Below, one piece after another: positions 1-8,579 of a DNA stretch of 40,399 nt. Numbering within the stretch: the first letter of the stretch is position 1; every line of letters begins with the position of its first letter. The stretch comes from JAJNBD01 sp964471475 (GTDB lineage: Bacteria; Pseudomonadota; Gammaproteobacteria; CAISUE01): contig CAYYFQ010000017.1 of the NCBI GenBank assembly GCA_964471475.1, positions 1 through 40,399 of the forward strand, given 5' to 3'. The notes beneath the pieces are model-generated. The model saw nothing but the letters and a program-made list of their open reading frames with translations. It ran no database searches and was not told where the DNA came from. The translations under genes were made by a program, and so were the position numbers.

Positions 1-53
1 AAATTATAGTGGACAGCTACAGGTAGTTATAACATAAATTAAATGGGTTGGTT

Positions 54-82
54 GATACTTTCGGAAAAAGTATCGATTTTTT
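54..82 (+). terminator. Rho-independent terminator-like hairpin
   Basis: GATACTTT and AAAGTATC form a perfect 8-bp stem around a CGGAA loop (54-74), followed within two bases by six T residues (77-82). It probably ends a gene lying left of the window, but no coding frame is visible before it. Confidence 0.6.
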
Positions 83-144
83 GATATCAACGTCCATATC
101 TCATTACTAAATAGCAATTGAGGTTAAGCGAATTCCGGTGTTGC

Positions 145-239
145 CGCTACAGCATCTTATCGATACTATGCGATGCTGAGAGCGCTACCCTCATTTAAGA
201 GCATCCCACATGAATCTTCGTGTGATGCTCTTTTATTTA
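145..239 (+). terminator. Two stacked hairpins ending in a terminator
   Basis: CAGCATC (150-156) pairs with GATGCTG (172-178), with a bulged extension through CGCT/AGCG. A second stem, AAGAGCATC (197-205) with GATGCTCTT (224-232), runs into a T-rich tail (231-239). Because a separate terminator already sits at 54-82, this stretch could be the 3' end of a small RNA starting near position 85-140. I do not recognise an RNA family. Nothing coding is seen in 1-313. Confidence 0.45.
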
Positions 240-265
240 GAAATGGTATTTTTTCAAAAGTGGCG

Positions 266-295
266 TATAATGTTCCTGGGTTAAGTGAATAACCC
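266..295 (+). promoter_or_regulatory. Candidate promoter -10 and operator palindrome before the GH125 gene
   Basis: A consensus TATAAT lies at 266-271; no good -35 is visible at the usual spacing. Six bases further on, where transcription would start, is the palindrome GGGTTA-N6-TAACCC (278-295). Its position at +1 suits a repressor operator or a short leader hairpin for the gene starting at 359. Confidence 0.4.
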
Positions 296-358
296 TATGG
301 TGGTGAGGTATAAATGGTTTACCACACCCATTACATTTTATTTCAAGGAGAAAATGCT

Positions 359-1831
359 ATGTCGATTGACCCTATAGTAATAGCTGCACAACGCGCTGTG
401 GCTGCTCAAACAGCAAAAGTACAAATAAGCCTACAAACTCTTGCGAACAAAGATCCTATTTTTAAATCGTTGCCTGAATTTTTTGCAAGGGCTTATCAAA
501 ATCCTATCTTGACGACTGCCGTCGTATTACAAGATTCTCCGGTGCAAGTATATGCTGGTACGGGAGGGTGGGGGCTTTGGGGGCCACCTGCGCATGCACT
601 TCCCTTAGATCCCAATCATACTGGATATCCTGATTCATTAAGCGATATGTGGATTCGCGATGCTTGTGCGCAATATCATAGTTATTTAGGGATTTTTATT
701 GAGAACCCAGCGCCTAATTCAGATATTTTGGCGCTTGGGCAAGTCATTGAAGGGATTGTACGCACTTGTGCCACTTATCTCTCGCAAGCTTGTGTGACGA
801 ATTGTTCAAATAATTGTCCTATCCCCGCAAATTGGCCGCTCGATAAAATTCCTTCCAATATTCTTCGGCATGCGTTTGATTGGAATGGCTGTGTGCCTAG
901 TGCAGGCTGTGATTATGAGCCAGATTCTTTGGGGTATCTAATTTTTTTGGCTGCTGACTATAAGGATGTTTCTGGAGTGACTCGTCATTTAGATGATACT
1001 TTTTGGAGTGCGATGCAAGCAGCGGTGAATGTATTAAGTTACTACGCCACTTCACTTGGTTCCAATGGCGCTCAACTGACACTGACCCCATATCGTCCTA
1101 GTGATGATCCTTGTCAACGAAAATTTAACATTCCAGTCAATGCATTTTTGGCGGCGATGTTACACCGACTTGCCCAATTGCCTCCTCCACCAAATAATTC
1201 TACGATTATTCCTCAAGCGCTTGCTTTAGCCACGGCTTTAAAAAACGGCGTTTATCAATATGGGACAATGCCTCATCCTGAGACGAAACAACCCATTTTT
1301 GCTTATGAAACGGATGCAGGTTTAACCGCAAATCCACCCCTGGCTATGGATGATGCTAATGTGCCAAGCTTGTTATCATTAGCTTATTTGAACTTTTGTG
1401 ACCCTACGGATAGCTTGTATTTAGCAACGCGAAATAATTATGTGCTTACTACGGCTAATCAATATTTTTATAGCGGGAATTATAAGTCGATTGCTTTTCA
1501 AGGTGTGGGCAGTCCTCATACTCCAGATGGAAATATATGGCCGTTAGCATTAACCATGCAAGGATTGACAGCAGAAGCTGCCTCAAATCCTGTCACTGAG
1601 CGGTATGAGGCGTTGCGAATGCTTGTGCAAGCGATTGACAATGTGGCGTATCCCGATCCTAATAATCCTGATCTTCCTAACGGGCTCTTTCCCGCTGAAG
1701 GTTATCAGCATGAAAGCTTTAATCCCAATGATTTAACTTTTATTACACGCGGTTGGTTTGCTTGGGCAAATGCTTTATTTGGCGAATGGGTGGATCAGAT
1801 GGTGCGTGATCAGACATTGCCTACCACTTAG
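359..1831 (+). CDS. Glycoside hydrolase family 125 protein (exo-alpha-1,6-mannosidase-like)
   Basis: A 490-residue protein of the GH125 (formerly DUF1237) type, a family whose characterised members release alpha-1,6-linked mannose. Family hallmarks in order: DMWIRDA near residue 96, the YRPSDD block near 245, YETDAGL near 316 followed by a MDDANVPSLLSL stretch, GVGSPHTPDG near 382, and TRGWFAWANALFGEW close to the C-terminus (about 460). No signal peptide is visible, so it is either cytoplasmic or exported by a route without one. The start at 359 is preferred over 314 because AAGGAG lies 8 bases upstream of it. It is monocistronic and faces the lipoprotein gene. In a host-associated bacterium the substrate could be mannose from host glycans, but that is inference; the family call is firm. 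Confidence 0.87.
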   Translation: MSIDPIVIAAQRAVAAQTAKVQISLQTLANKDPIFKSLPEFFARAYQNPILTTAVVLQDSPVQVYAGTGGWGLWGPPAHALPLDPNHTGYPDSLSDMWIRDACAQYHSYLGIFIENPAPNSDILALGQVIEGIVRTCATYLSQACVTNCSNNCPIPANWPLDKIPSNILRHAFDWNGCVPSAGCDYEPDSLGYLIFLAADYKDVSGVTRHLDDTFWSAMQAAVNVLSYYATSLGSNGAQLTLTPYRPSDDPCQRKFNIPVNAFLAAMLHRLAQLPPPPNNSTIIPQALALATALKNGVYQYGTMPHPETKQPIFAYETDAGLTANPPLAMDDANVPSLLSLAYLNFCDPTDSLYLATRNNYVLTTANQYFYSGNYKSIAFQGVGSPHTPDGNIWPLALTMQGLTAEAASNPVTERYEALRMLVQAIDNVAYPDPNNPDLPNGLFPAEGYQHESFNPNDLTFITRGWFAWANALFGEWVDQMVRDQTLPTT

Positions 1832-1860
1832 GGCATCTTGCCAACTCTAACTATTCCGGC

Positions 1861-1946
1861 CAGAAAACGTTGATTTTTTGCGCTTCGTTGCTCACATACC
1901 AACCCACGTATGCTCCGCTACGATGTTCTCAAATCAACGTTTTCTG
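1861..1946. repeat. Intergenic palindromic element
   Basis: Perfect 16-bp arms CAGAAAACGTTGATTT (1861-1876) and their complement (1931-1946) enclose a 54-base core that is itself imperfectly self-complementary. It sits between the convergent GH125 and lipoprotein genes, so it may act as a bidirectional terminator or be a member of a dispersed palindromic repeat family. Confidence 0.6.
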
Positions 1947-2004
1947 TCTCGGCATAGCGCATTGTCATCACGCCCTAATAAAACCTTCTTGGACTCCGCA
2001 CACG

Positions 2005-2676
2005 CTAATTAGAATATCGTAATGCTTGCTGCACCCAGCTAGTTGCTAAGGTTGAAAACTCTGCTGCTGTATTACTTTGATTGCGAAATTCTTCTCCACT
2101 AATTTGCGTCAATACGGCTTTTAACAAAGAACCGGTTTGACTATCTACGGCTTTAATTTCAATGACTAAAATTGGTTTTTTACTATCCGTTCCTGTTGCC
2201 ATTGAAGCGAGTTTAAGCGCGGCGGAAACGGGAATCACGTTCCAAGGTTTGAAACCATCTGCTTCCACACGTGCGCCCGTGATAGCGACTTGCAAGCGTA
2301 ATACACCGGGACCAGGCGTCGTGGTGAGTGGGAGTCTTCGGCTTACAATCTTTTGAATACCTTGATTAATATCTGCTTGTGCTTGTTGAATTTTTGCCTT
2401 GGCGACTCCGTTATCGGAAGCAGTTTGATAAAGTAATACAGGTTCTACAATCGCGGCATGATAATTTGATCGAAGGGCGTTGGGATTTTTGTACACATAA
2501 ATTTTAGTGCCTTCCGGACTTGCCACAGGCTTCAGTAAATTATAGTTAGGTAAAAATCCAGAGGGAGATTGTATTGACGTGGTTGAAGATGAGGGAGGAG
2601 TATTGTTAGTGCTGCATCCTGCAATTAATCCGATGGTAACACTTAAGATAAAAGGTTGAGTAATATTTTTTCGCAT
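2005..2676 (-). CDS. DUF3313-type outer-membrane lipoprotein
   Basis: A 223-residue predicted lipoprotein. The first residues form a type II signal peptide ending in the lipobox LIAGC, then a Ser/Thr/Pro-rich linker (TPPSSSTTS) and a globular domain. The body resembles DUF3313 proteins: a LKPVASPEGTKIYVYKNP-like start, a LRLQVAITGARVE strand and a later VIEIKAVDSQTG strand with G-rich turns. No enzymatic function is known for the family. The start at 2676 is chosen because AAGGAA precedes it by 6 bases and because it places the signal sequence at the N-terminus; the longer frame from 2715 would add 13 unlikely residues. It is transcribed convergently with the GH125 gene. Confidence 0.72.
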   Translation of the reverse strand: MRKNITQPFILSVTIGLIAGCSTNNTPPSSSTTSIQSPSGFLPNYNLLKPVASPEGTKIYVYKNPNALRSNYHAAIVEPVLLYQTASDNGVAKAKIQQAQADINQGIQKIVSRRLPLTTTPGPGVLRLQVAITGARVEADGFKPWNVIPVSAALKLASMATGTDSKKPILVIEIKAVDSQTGSLLKAVLTQISGEEFRNQSNTAAEFSTLATSWVQQALRYSN

Positions 2677-2749
2677 AACAATTCCTTGTAGATTGAGGTG
2701 AGAATAATTTATCATGTTCCTTAAGGCTTGTATACTCCACTACCCACTT

Positions 2750-2785
2750 AGCTTTATACGGCGTTGCAAGCTCGCTCGTCTTCGG
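2750..2785. repeat. Dispersed repeat copy A
   Basis: Thirty-six bases containing the core GGCGTTGCAAGC match 18773-18808 at 30 of 36 positions, and all six differences are transitions. Copy B lies inside a larger inverted-repeat element; this copy abuts the palindrome upstream of guaB. Confidence 0.6.
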
Positions 2786-2808
2786 AATAGCTTTAAGTAA
2801 AGCTATTC
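2785..2808. promoter_or_regulatory. Perfect palindrome upstream of guaB
   Basis: GAATAGCTTTA-AG-TAAAGCTATTC has perfect 11-bp arms with a 2-base centre. It ends 20 bases before the probable guaB -10 box, so it overlaps the -35 region. It may be an operator, or just the edge of the dispersed repeat that it abuts. Confidence 0.5.
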
Positions 2809-2828
2809 TTCTTCTCTTTAAACTGTGA

Positions 2829-2868
2829 TATGATGTCTCGTTAATTTTATTCGATAAAATTAACGAGA
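2829..2868 (+). promoter_or_regulatory. guaB -10 box and leader hairpin
   Basis: TATGAT at 2829-2834 is a plausible -10. It is followed directly by a perfect hairpin: 14-bp arms (2836-2849 and 2855-2868) around TTCGA. The right arm ends 5 bases before the guaB ATG, and no Shine-Dalgarno sequence is visible. The structure could control translation start or serve as a protein-binding site at the transcription start. Confidence 0.5.
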
Positions 2869-2873
2869 TACCC

Positions 2874-4340
2874 ATGCTAAAAATTCTACAGCAAGCCCTC
2901 ACTTTTGATGATGTATTACTAGTGCCTGCCGAATCTTCTGTGTTGCCGAAAGATACCTCCCTTAAAACGAAGTTTAGTCAGCAGTTGCAATTAAATATCC
3001 CCTTGATAAGTGCGGCAATGGATACGGTGACGGAGTATCGGATGGCGATTAGCATGGCACAAGAAGGAGGAATGGGCGTGATCCATAAGAACCTGTCCAT
3101 TCCTGAGCAAGCAGCACAGGTGCGTATGGTCAAACGTTTTGAAAGCGGTATTGTGCGTGATCCTTTGACAGTTCTTCCTCATACCACCGTAGAGGCTTTG
3201 CAAAGTTTAATGTCTCAACATAATTTTTCTGGTATCCCGGTTGTCGATGAAAAACAAAATTTGGTGGGTATTGTGACACGCCGTGATATTCGTTTCGTCG
3301 ATAATTCGCATGCTACCATCGATACCGTGATGACGCCAAAATCACGTTTGGTTACGGTAAAAGAAGAAACGCCTCGCGCAGAAATTTTAGCGCTGCTTCA
3401 CCAGCATCGAATTGAGCGAGTTTTAATTGTGGATAAAAATGCTAAATTGGCTGGCATGATTACAGTCACCGATATGATGAAAGCTAAAAGTTATCCTTTT
3501 GCTATTAAAGATGAGCAACAGCGTTTGGTGGTTGCTGCTGCCATTGGTGTTTCACCTGAGGAGCAACAACGCGCACTAGCTTTAGTAGAGGCTGGTGTCG
3601 ATGCGATTATTGTAGACACAGCACATGGCCATTCTAAAGGTGTGATTGACCAGGTGCGTTGGGTAAAACGACAGTTCCCTCATCTCCAAGTGGTGGGGGG
3701 GAATATTGCAACGGCTGATGCGGCGAAAGCCTTAGTAGATGTGGGAGCAGATGCCGTTAAAGTAGGAATTGGGCCCGGTTCTATTTGTACGACGCGAATT
3801 ATTACGGGTGTTGGGGTTCCACAAATTACCGCTATTGCCAATGTTGCTGACGCTTTAAAAAATACGGAAGTAGCATTAATTGCTGATGGGGGTATTCGTT
3901 TTTCTGGCGATATTTGTAAAGCGATTGCGGCGGGGGCTCATGCGGTGATGCTAGGAGGGCTGTTTGCTGGAACAGACGAAGCTCCCGGTGATATTGAGCT
4001 TTACCAGGGACGCTCTTATAAAACTTACCGAGGGATGGGGTCATTAGGCGCTATGTCAGCAGGCTCAAAAGATCGTTATTTTCAAGGTCATTTAGCTGCC
4101 GACAAATTGGTCCCAGAAGGGATTGAAGGAATGGTGCCCTACAAAGGCAGCGTCCTTGGGGTGATTCAACAATTATTGGGTGGACTTCGCTCTTGCATGG
4201 GTTATACTGGGAACGCGACGATCGAAGCATTACGTACTCGTGCACAATTTATGGAGATATCTCCGGCTGCTATGCGTGAAAGTCATGCCCACGATGTTCA
4301 CATTACCAAAGATGCTCCCAACTATGGTCGGGGAGCTTAG
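2874..4340 (+). CDS. guaB: Inosine-5'-monophosphate dehydrogenase
   Basis: Oxidises IMP to XMP with NAD+, the committed step of GMP synthesis in the cytoplasm. The 488-residue length is standard. A TIM-barrel core is interrupted at about residues 95-205 by two CBS domains (around GIPVVDEKQNLVG and RVLIVDKNAKLAG). The catalytic loop GIGPGSICTTR puts the nucleophile at Cys305, the same number as in E. coli. The flap is present, with the YFQGHLAADKLVPEGIEG segment near residue 405. guaA follows after 2 bases, forming the usual guaBA operon. The leader carries an unusual palindrome and hairpin and no ribosome binding site. Confidence 0.97.
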   Translation: MLKILQQALTFDDVLLVPAESSVLPKDTSLKTKFSQQLQLNIPLISAAMDTVTEYRMAISMAQEGGMGVIHKNLSIPEQAAQVRMVKRFESGIVRDPLTVLPHTTVEALQSLMSQHNFSGIPVVDEKQNLVGIVTRRDIRFVDNSHATIDTVMTPKSRLVTVKEETPRAEILALLHQHRIERVLIVDKNAKLAGMITVTDMMKAKSYPFAIKDEQQRLVVAAAIGVSPEEQQRALALVEAGVDAIIVDTAHGHSKGVIDQVRWVKRQFPHLQVVGGNIATADAAKALVDVGADAVKVGIGPGSICTTRIITGVGVPQITAIANVADALKNTEVALIADGGIRFSGDICKAIAAGAHAVMLGGLFAGTDEAPGDIELYQGRSYKTYRGMGSLGAMSAGSKDRYFQGHLAADKLVPEGIEGMVPYKGSVLGVIQQLLGGLRSCMGYTGNATIEALRTRAQFMEISPAAMRESHAHDVHITKDAPNYGRGA

Positions 4341-4342
4341 TC

Positions 4343-5902
4343 ATGACAACAGATATTCATAGCGATAAAATTATTGTTTTAGATTTTGGATCTCAATATT
4401 CACAATTGATTGCAAGACGTGTGCGAGAACTTGGAGTTTATTGTTTATTATTTCCTTATACTTTACCGCTCACAGAAATTAAAAAATTAAAACCCAAAGG
4501 GATTATTTTATCAGGGGGACCCGAAACCGTATTGGTGGAGAATGCTCCCACAGTGCCTCTTGAGATTTTTGACTTGGGCATTCCTGTGCTTGGAATTTGT
4601 TATGGTATGCAACTGATGGCTGTACGTCTCGGGGGACGAGTGACTGCGGGAAAACAACGAGAATTTGGGTATACAGAAGTAAAGCTCCTCGCTTCTTCGG
4701 GTTTATTTGAAGGCATCAGTGAAACGTCCACTTTAGACGTGTGGATGAGCCATGGAGATCATGTGGCTGAGCTCCCGGCACATTTTGTTCCCATTGCTTC
4801 TACTGATAATGTAGAAATTGTGGCAATGGCCGATGAAAAGCGCAAATTTTATGGATTACAATTTCATCCTGAAGTGACACACACCAAACAAGGAATACAA
4901 ATTTTATCGGCATTTGTAAAACAAATTTGTGGCTGTCAATCACAATGGAGTACTCAAAATATTATTGAACAAACTATTCATGAAGTGCGCGAAAAAGTTG
5001 GTAATGCGCAAGTTCTGATGGCTTTGTCAGGAGGGGTGGATTCTTCCGTGGTGGCAGCATTATTGCATAAAGCGATAGGGGAGCAATTGATTTGTGTGTT
5101 TGTAGATACAGGGCTGTTGCGTTATCAAGAAGCAGAGCAGGTCATGGAAACTTTTGTGCAGCATATGCACTTACAGATTATTAAAGTGGATGCTAAAGAA
5201 ATTTTTTACAAAGCTCTGGCTGGTATAGTGGATCCGGAACAAAAACGAAAAGTAATTGGTAAATTGTTCATTGAAATTTTTGAAGAAGAAGCGAAAAAAT
5301 TACAGGGTATTGGATGGCTCGCTCAAGGAACTATTTATTCTGATGTAATTGAATCCGCAGGGGCAGGCTATGGAGCTGCGCATGTGATTAAATCGCATCA
5401 CAATGTTGGTGGCTTACCAGAGAACATGCAATTTAAATTATTAGAGCCCATTCGTGAATTATTCAAAGACGAGGTGCGTCAGCTTGGCTTAGCGTTGGGT
5501 TTATCTTGTGAGATGCTCTATCGGCATCCTTTTCCAGGTGCGGGTTTAGGAATCCGTATCGTGGGTGAAGTTAAAGCAGAACATATTGCGATTTTACAAA
5601 AAGCAGATGCGATTTTTATTGAAGAGTTAAGAAAGGCGGATTACTATCAAAAAGTCAGCCAAGCATTCGCTGTATTTTTGCCAATTAAAACAGTGGCTGT
5701 GATGGGAGATCAACGTCGTTATGAATATGTTATCGCGTTGCGAGCGGTAGAAACTATTGATTTTATGACTGCAACCTGGGCAAATTTACCTTATGAGCTT
5801 CTTGCTAAAGTTTCTTCAAGAATTTGCAATGAAGTCCCTCATATTTCTCGTGTGGTTTACGATATTACCGGCAAACCGCCTGCCACTATAGAATGGGAGT
5901 AA
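4343..5902 (+). CDS. guaA: GMP synthase (glutamine-hydrolysing)
   Basis: Converts XMP to GMP using ATP and glutamine, completing the pathway begun by the upstream gene. The 519 residues hold an N-terminal class I glutamine amidotransferase domain with nucleophile Cys86 in GICYGMQLM and His175/Glu177 in FHPEV. Next comes the ATP pyrophosphatase domain with the PP-loop SGGVDSS at 229-235, and the C-terminal dimerisation domain ending in TGKPPATIEWE. It starts 2 bases after guaB, so it is translated from the same message. A hairpin with a T-rich tail follows the stop codon. Confidence 0.97.
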   Translation: MTTDIHSDKIIVLDFGSQYSQLIARRVRELGVYCLLFPYTLPLTEIKKLKPKGIILSGGPETVLVENAPTVPLEIFDLGIPVLGICYGMQLMAVRLGGRVTAGKQREFGYTEVKLLASSGLFEGISETSTLDVWMSHGDHVAELPAHFVPIASTDNVEIVAMADEKRKFYGLQFHPEVTHTKQGIQILSAFVKQICGCQSQWSTQNIIEQTIHEVREKVGNAQVLMALSGGVDSSVVAALLHKAIGEQLICVFVDTGLLRYQEAEQVMETFVQHMHLQIIKVDAKEIFYKALAGIVDPEQKRKVIGKLFIEIFEEEAKKLQGIGWLAQGTIYSDVIESAGAGYGAAHVIKSHHNVGGLPENMQFKLLEPIRELFKDEVRQLGLALGLSCEMLYRHPFPGAGLGIRIVGEVKAEHIAILQKADAIFIEELRKADYYQKVSQAFAVFLPIKTVAVMGDQRRYEYVIALRAVETIDFMTATWANLPYELLAKVSSRICNEVPHISRVVYDITGKPPATIEWE

Positions 5903-5904
5903 GG

Positions 5905-5936
5905 CGTCTGGTATAATCCGCAGGCGTTATTTTATT
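5905..5936 (+). terminator. Probable guaBA terminator
   Basis: CGTCTG (5905-5910) pairs with CAGGCG (5921-5926), with one G-U pair, and the T-rich stretch TTATTTTATT follows. The stem is short, so this is a moderate call supported by its position just after guaA. Confidence 0.45.
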
Positions 5937-6035
5937 GAAATGACAACAAAAATATATAGCGCTAGTCACTTAGTTTTGGGGTGTGTTGACACCGGAAGGC
6001 TAAGCGGGTAGGGCGATACTTCTAAGAGGACAATT

Positions 6036-6455
6036 ATGGCAGAACGTACTTTATCTATTATTAAACCTGACGCAGTAGCTAAAAATGTGGTGGGTGCTAT
6101 TTGTGATCGATTTGAAAAATCAGGGTTACGCATTGTAGCGGCTAAGCGTATTCACCTTACCAAAGCTCAAGCAGAAGAGTTTTATGATATTCATCGCAGC
6201 CGACCATTTTTTAATGATCTAGTGAGCTTTATGATTTCAGGGCCTGTGCATGTGCAAGTATTAGAAGGTGAGAATGCAGTTGCAAAAAATCGCGAAATCA
6301 TGGGGGCAACTGACCCAAAACAAGCAGCATCTGGTACGATTCGTGCTGATTTTGCTGATAGCATTGATGCCAATGCAGTTCATGGTTCCGACAGCTTAGA
6401 AAATGCACAGCGCGAGATCGCTTTCTTTTTTAAAGATAGCGAAATTTTAGCTTGA
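6036..6455 (+). CDS. ndk: Nucleoside diphosphate kinase
   Basis: Transfers the gamma-phosphate from ATP to nucleoside diphosphates to balance NTP pools. The 139-residue length is normal. The N-terminus carries the family signature TLSIIKPDAV, and the phosphorylated histidine is His116 in NAVHGSDS. AGAGGA precedes the ATG by 6 bases. rlmN follows after 6 bases, the common gammaproteobacterial ndk-rlmN pair. Its chemistry links it to the neighbouring guanine-nucleotide genes, though the 133-base gap and the terminator after guaA suggest separate transcription. Confidence 0.97.
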   Translation: MAERTLSIIKPDAVAKNVVGAICDRFEKSGLRIVAAKRIHLTKAQAEEFYDIHRSRPFFNDLVSFMISGPVHVQVLEGENAVAKNREIMGATDPKQAASGTIRADFADSIDANAVHGSDSLENAQREIAFFFKDSEILA

Positions 6456-6461
6456 TTACTC

Positions 6462-7574
6462 ATGATTGATTCTTTAGCCAAAATAAATCTCCTTGATTTT
6501 AATCGACCAGCACTGACTGAGTTTGTGAAAAATTTAGGAGAACGTACGTTTCATGGCGATCAAATTTTTAAATGGATCCATCAACATGGTATCCATCACT
6601 TTGAAAAAATGAGCAATCTTAGCAAAAAATTGCGAGAGTATTTGCTGCAATATGCTGAGATTCGAGCGCCAGAAATTGTTGAGCAGCAATTGGCAAAAGA
6701 TGGTACACGCAAGTGGAAAATGAAGTTGCAAGATAATAATGCCATCGAATGCGTTTATATTCCCGAAAAAGAGCGTGGGACTTTGTGCGTTTCATCCCAA
6801 GTAGGTTGTTCTTTGAACTGTAGTTTTTGCTCTACCGCGCGCCAAGGGTTTAATCGCAACTTAAGCGTGAGTGAAATTATCGGCCAAGTGTGGGCTGCTA
6901 CACAAAAATTAAAGGCAGAAGCGCCGGATGCAAAAATTACAAACGTGGTGATGATGGGGATGGGGGAGCCACTTCTGAATTTTGACGCAGTGGTAAGGGC
7001 GATGGATATCATGATGGATGATTTTGCTTACGGATTATCAAAACGCCGCGTCACGCTGAGCACATCGGGCGTTATCCCTATGATGCATCGTTTAAAAGAG
7101 ATCTCAGATGTAGCACTCGCCGTTTCTTTACACGCTCCTACAAATGATTTAAGAAATATTTTAGTGCCAATCAATAAAAAATATCCGATAGAAGAATTAA
7201 TGGCAGTCTGCCGTGATTATTTCAAAAAAGATGGTAAGCGCAAAGTAACTTTTGAATATGTGATGTTAGAAGGTGTGAATGATCACGTAGAACACGCGAA
7301 AGCATTGGTGGAATTATTACGTGACATGAATTGCATGGTAAATTTGATTCCCTTTAATACTTTTCCTGAAACTATTTACAAGCGCTCTAGCAATAATCGC
7401 ATCCATGCATTTCAAAAAATTTTAGAGGAAGCTAAAGTCACTTGCATTACGCGTCGCACTCGCGGTGATGATATTGATGCGGCGTGCGGGCAACTCGTTG
7501 GCAAGGTGAAGGACCGGACGAGTCGCTCACGATTGATGAAAAAAAGTAAACATCCTAATCAATTAAATAAGTAA
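6462..7574 (+). CDS. rlmN: Dual-specificity 23S rRNA/tRNA adenine-C2 methyltransferase
   Basis: A radical-SAM enzyme that methylates C2 of A2503 in 23S rRNA and A37 in some tRNAs, improving decoding fidelity. In the 370 residues the [4Fe-4S] cluster cysteines are Cys116, Cys120 and Cys123 (CSLNCSFC), and the SAM-binding MMGMGEPLLN motif follows. The C-terminal cysteine needed for methyl transfer is Cys342, in DDIDAACGQL. It sits 6 bases after ndk and runs convergently into ftsY, with 4 bases between the stops. Confidence 0.96.
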   Translation: MIDSLAKINLLDFNRPALTEFVKNLGERTFHGDQIFKWIHQHGIHHFEKMSNLSKKLREYLLQYAEIRAPEIVEQQLAKDGTRKWKMKLQDNNAIECVYIPEKERGTLCVSSQVGCSLNCSFCSTARQGFNRNLSVSEIIGQVWAATQKLKAEAPDAKITNVVMMGMGEPLLNFDAVVRAMDIMMDDFAYGLSKRRVTLSTSGVIPMMHRLKEISDVALAVSLHAPTNDLRNILVPINKKYPIEELMAVCRDYFKKDGKRKVTFEYVMLEGVNDHVEHAKALVELLRDMNCMVNLIPFNTFPETIYKRSSNNRIHAFQKILEEAKVTCITRRTRGDDIDAACGQLVGKVKDRTSRSRLMKKSKHPNQLNK

Positions 7575-7578
7575 CTAG

Positions 7579-8547
7579 TCACTTAAATAAAGCGTCCACA
7601 AAAGCTTCGGGATCAAAGGGCTGAAGGTCTTCTAAACCTTCACCGATACCAATGTAATCGATAGGGATACCAAAGTTTTCAGCGATGGCAAATAAGATGC
7701 CGCCTTTAGCGGTGCCATCTAGTTTGGTGATAATTAAGGAAGTAACACCAAGAGCTTCATGAAACTCTTTCACTTGGTTGAGTGCATTTTGACCAATGCT
7801 GGCATCTAACACTAACATAATTTCGTGAGGAGCAGTATTATCCGCTTTGGCGATGACGCGTTTGATTTTTTTAAGTTCTTCCATCAAGTGGCTTTTATTA
7901 TGTAAACGTCCGGCGGTATCGGCTAGCAACACATCGATATCTTTGGCTTTGGCAGCTTGTACAGCATCGTACAGCACGCTTGCACTATCTGCGCCCGTGC
8001 TTTGAGCAATGACAGAAACATTATTTCGCTCTCCCCATTGTTGCAGTTGCTCAACGGCGGCAGCTCGAAAAGTATCTCCCGCAGCAAGCATGAGCTTTAA
8101 ACCTTGCGATTGAAAGCGATGGGCTAACTTACCAATGCTGGTGGTTTTTCCAGCACCATTGATGCCCACCATGAGAATAACATGGGGTTTAGCGATGGGA
8201 GATGGATCTTTAGGTCGACTTATTTTTAAAATATCGACTAATTCTTTTTTTAACGCGGCAAATAAAACTTCTGAGTCATTTAATTGTTTGCGAGCTATTT
8301 TTTGGGTCAAGGTATCGATAATTTTATGTGCAGTCTTTACTCCTAAATCGGCACTAATGAGTAAAGTTTCTAATTCTTCCATAAAATCTTGATCTAAAGC
8401 TTTTTTGCCTAAAAATAAATTACCCAGTTGACCGCCTAATTTTTGACGTGTTTTGGAGAGTGATTGGGTGAGTGCCTCTATCCAACTTGTGTGAGGGACA
8501 GTAGTGTCTTGTGGAGATTTGTCTTTTTTGCGAAATATGTTTAGCAT
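7579..8547 (-). CDS. ftsY: Signal recognition particle receptor FtsY
   Basis: A membrane-associated GTPase that receives the SRP-ribosome complex and hands it to the Sec translocon. The 322 residues hold the N domain (about 20-110) and the GTPase domain: P-loop GINGAGKT at 128-135, DTAGR, and TKLDGTAKGG. The long acidic A domain of E. coli FtsY (about 497 residues) is absent, leaving only a short basic stretch, IFRKKDK, that could help membrane contact. Short FtsY forms are common outside the enterics. The gene lies divergently from dnaQ, with only 37 bases between the two start codons. Confidence 0.95.
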   Translation of the reverse strand: MLNIFRKKDKSPQDTTVPHTSWIEALTQSLSKTRQKLGGQLGNLFLGKKALDQDFMEELETLLISADLGVKTAHKIIDTLTQKIARKQLNDSEVLFAALKKELVDILKISRPKDPSPIAKPHVILMVGINGAGKTTSIGKLAHRFQSQGLKLMLAAGDTFRAAAVEQLQQWGERNNVSVIAQSTGADSASVLYDAVQAAKAKDIDVLLADTAGRLHNKSHLMEELKKIKRVIAKADNTAPHEIMLVLDASIGQNALNQVKEFHEALGVTSLIITKLDGTAKGGILFAIAENFGIPIDYIGIGEGLEDLQPFDPEAFVDALFK

Positions 8548-8573
8548 AACGAGTAGTGGCTTACAGGAAATTT

Positions 8574-8579
8574 TATACT
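8574..8579 (+). promoter_or_regulatory. Possible -10 box right before dnaQ
   Basis: TATACT ends 5 bases before the dnaQ ATG at 8585, which would put the transcription start at or beside the start codon. No clear -35 matches, and AT-rich DNA makes chance hits likely. Confidence 0.25.

Noticed and set aside
2606..2902. 98-codon minus-strand frame over the guaB leader
   Set aside because: It overlaps the lipoprotein start and the guaB start and runs through palindromic repeats; no ribosome binding site or protein-like composition.
5986..6020. TTGACA plus GATACT as an ndk promoter
   Set aside because: The spacer would be 23 bases, far from the usual 16-18.
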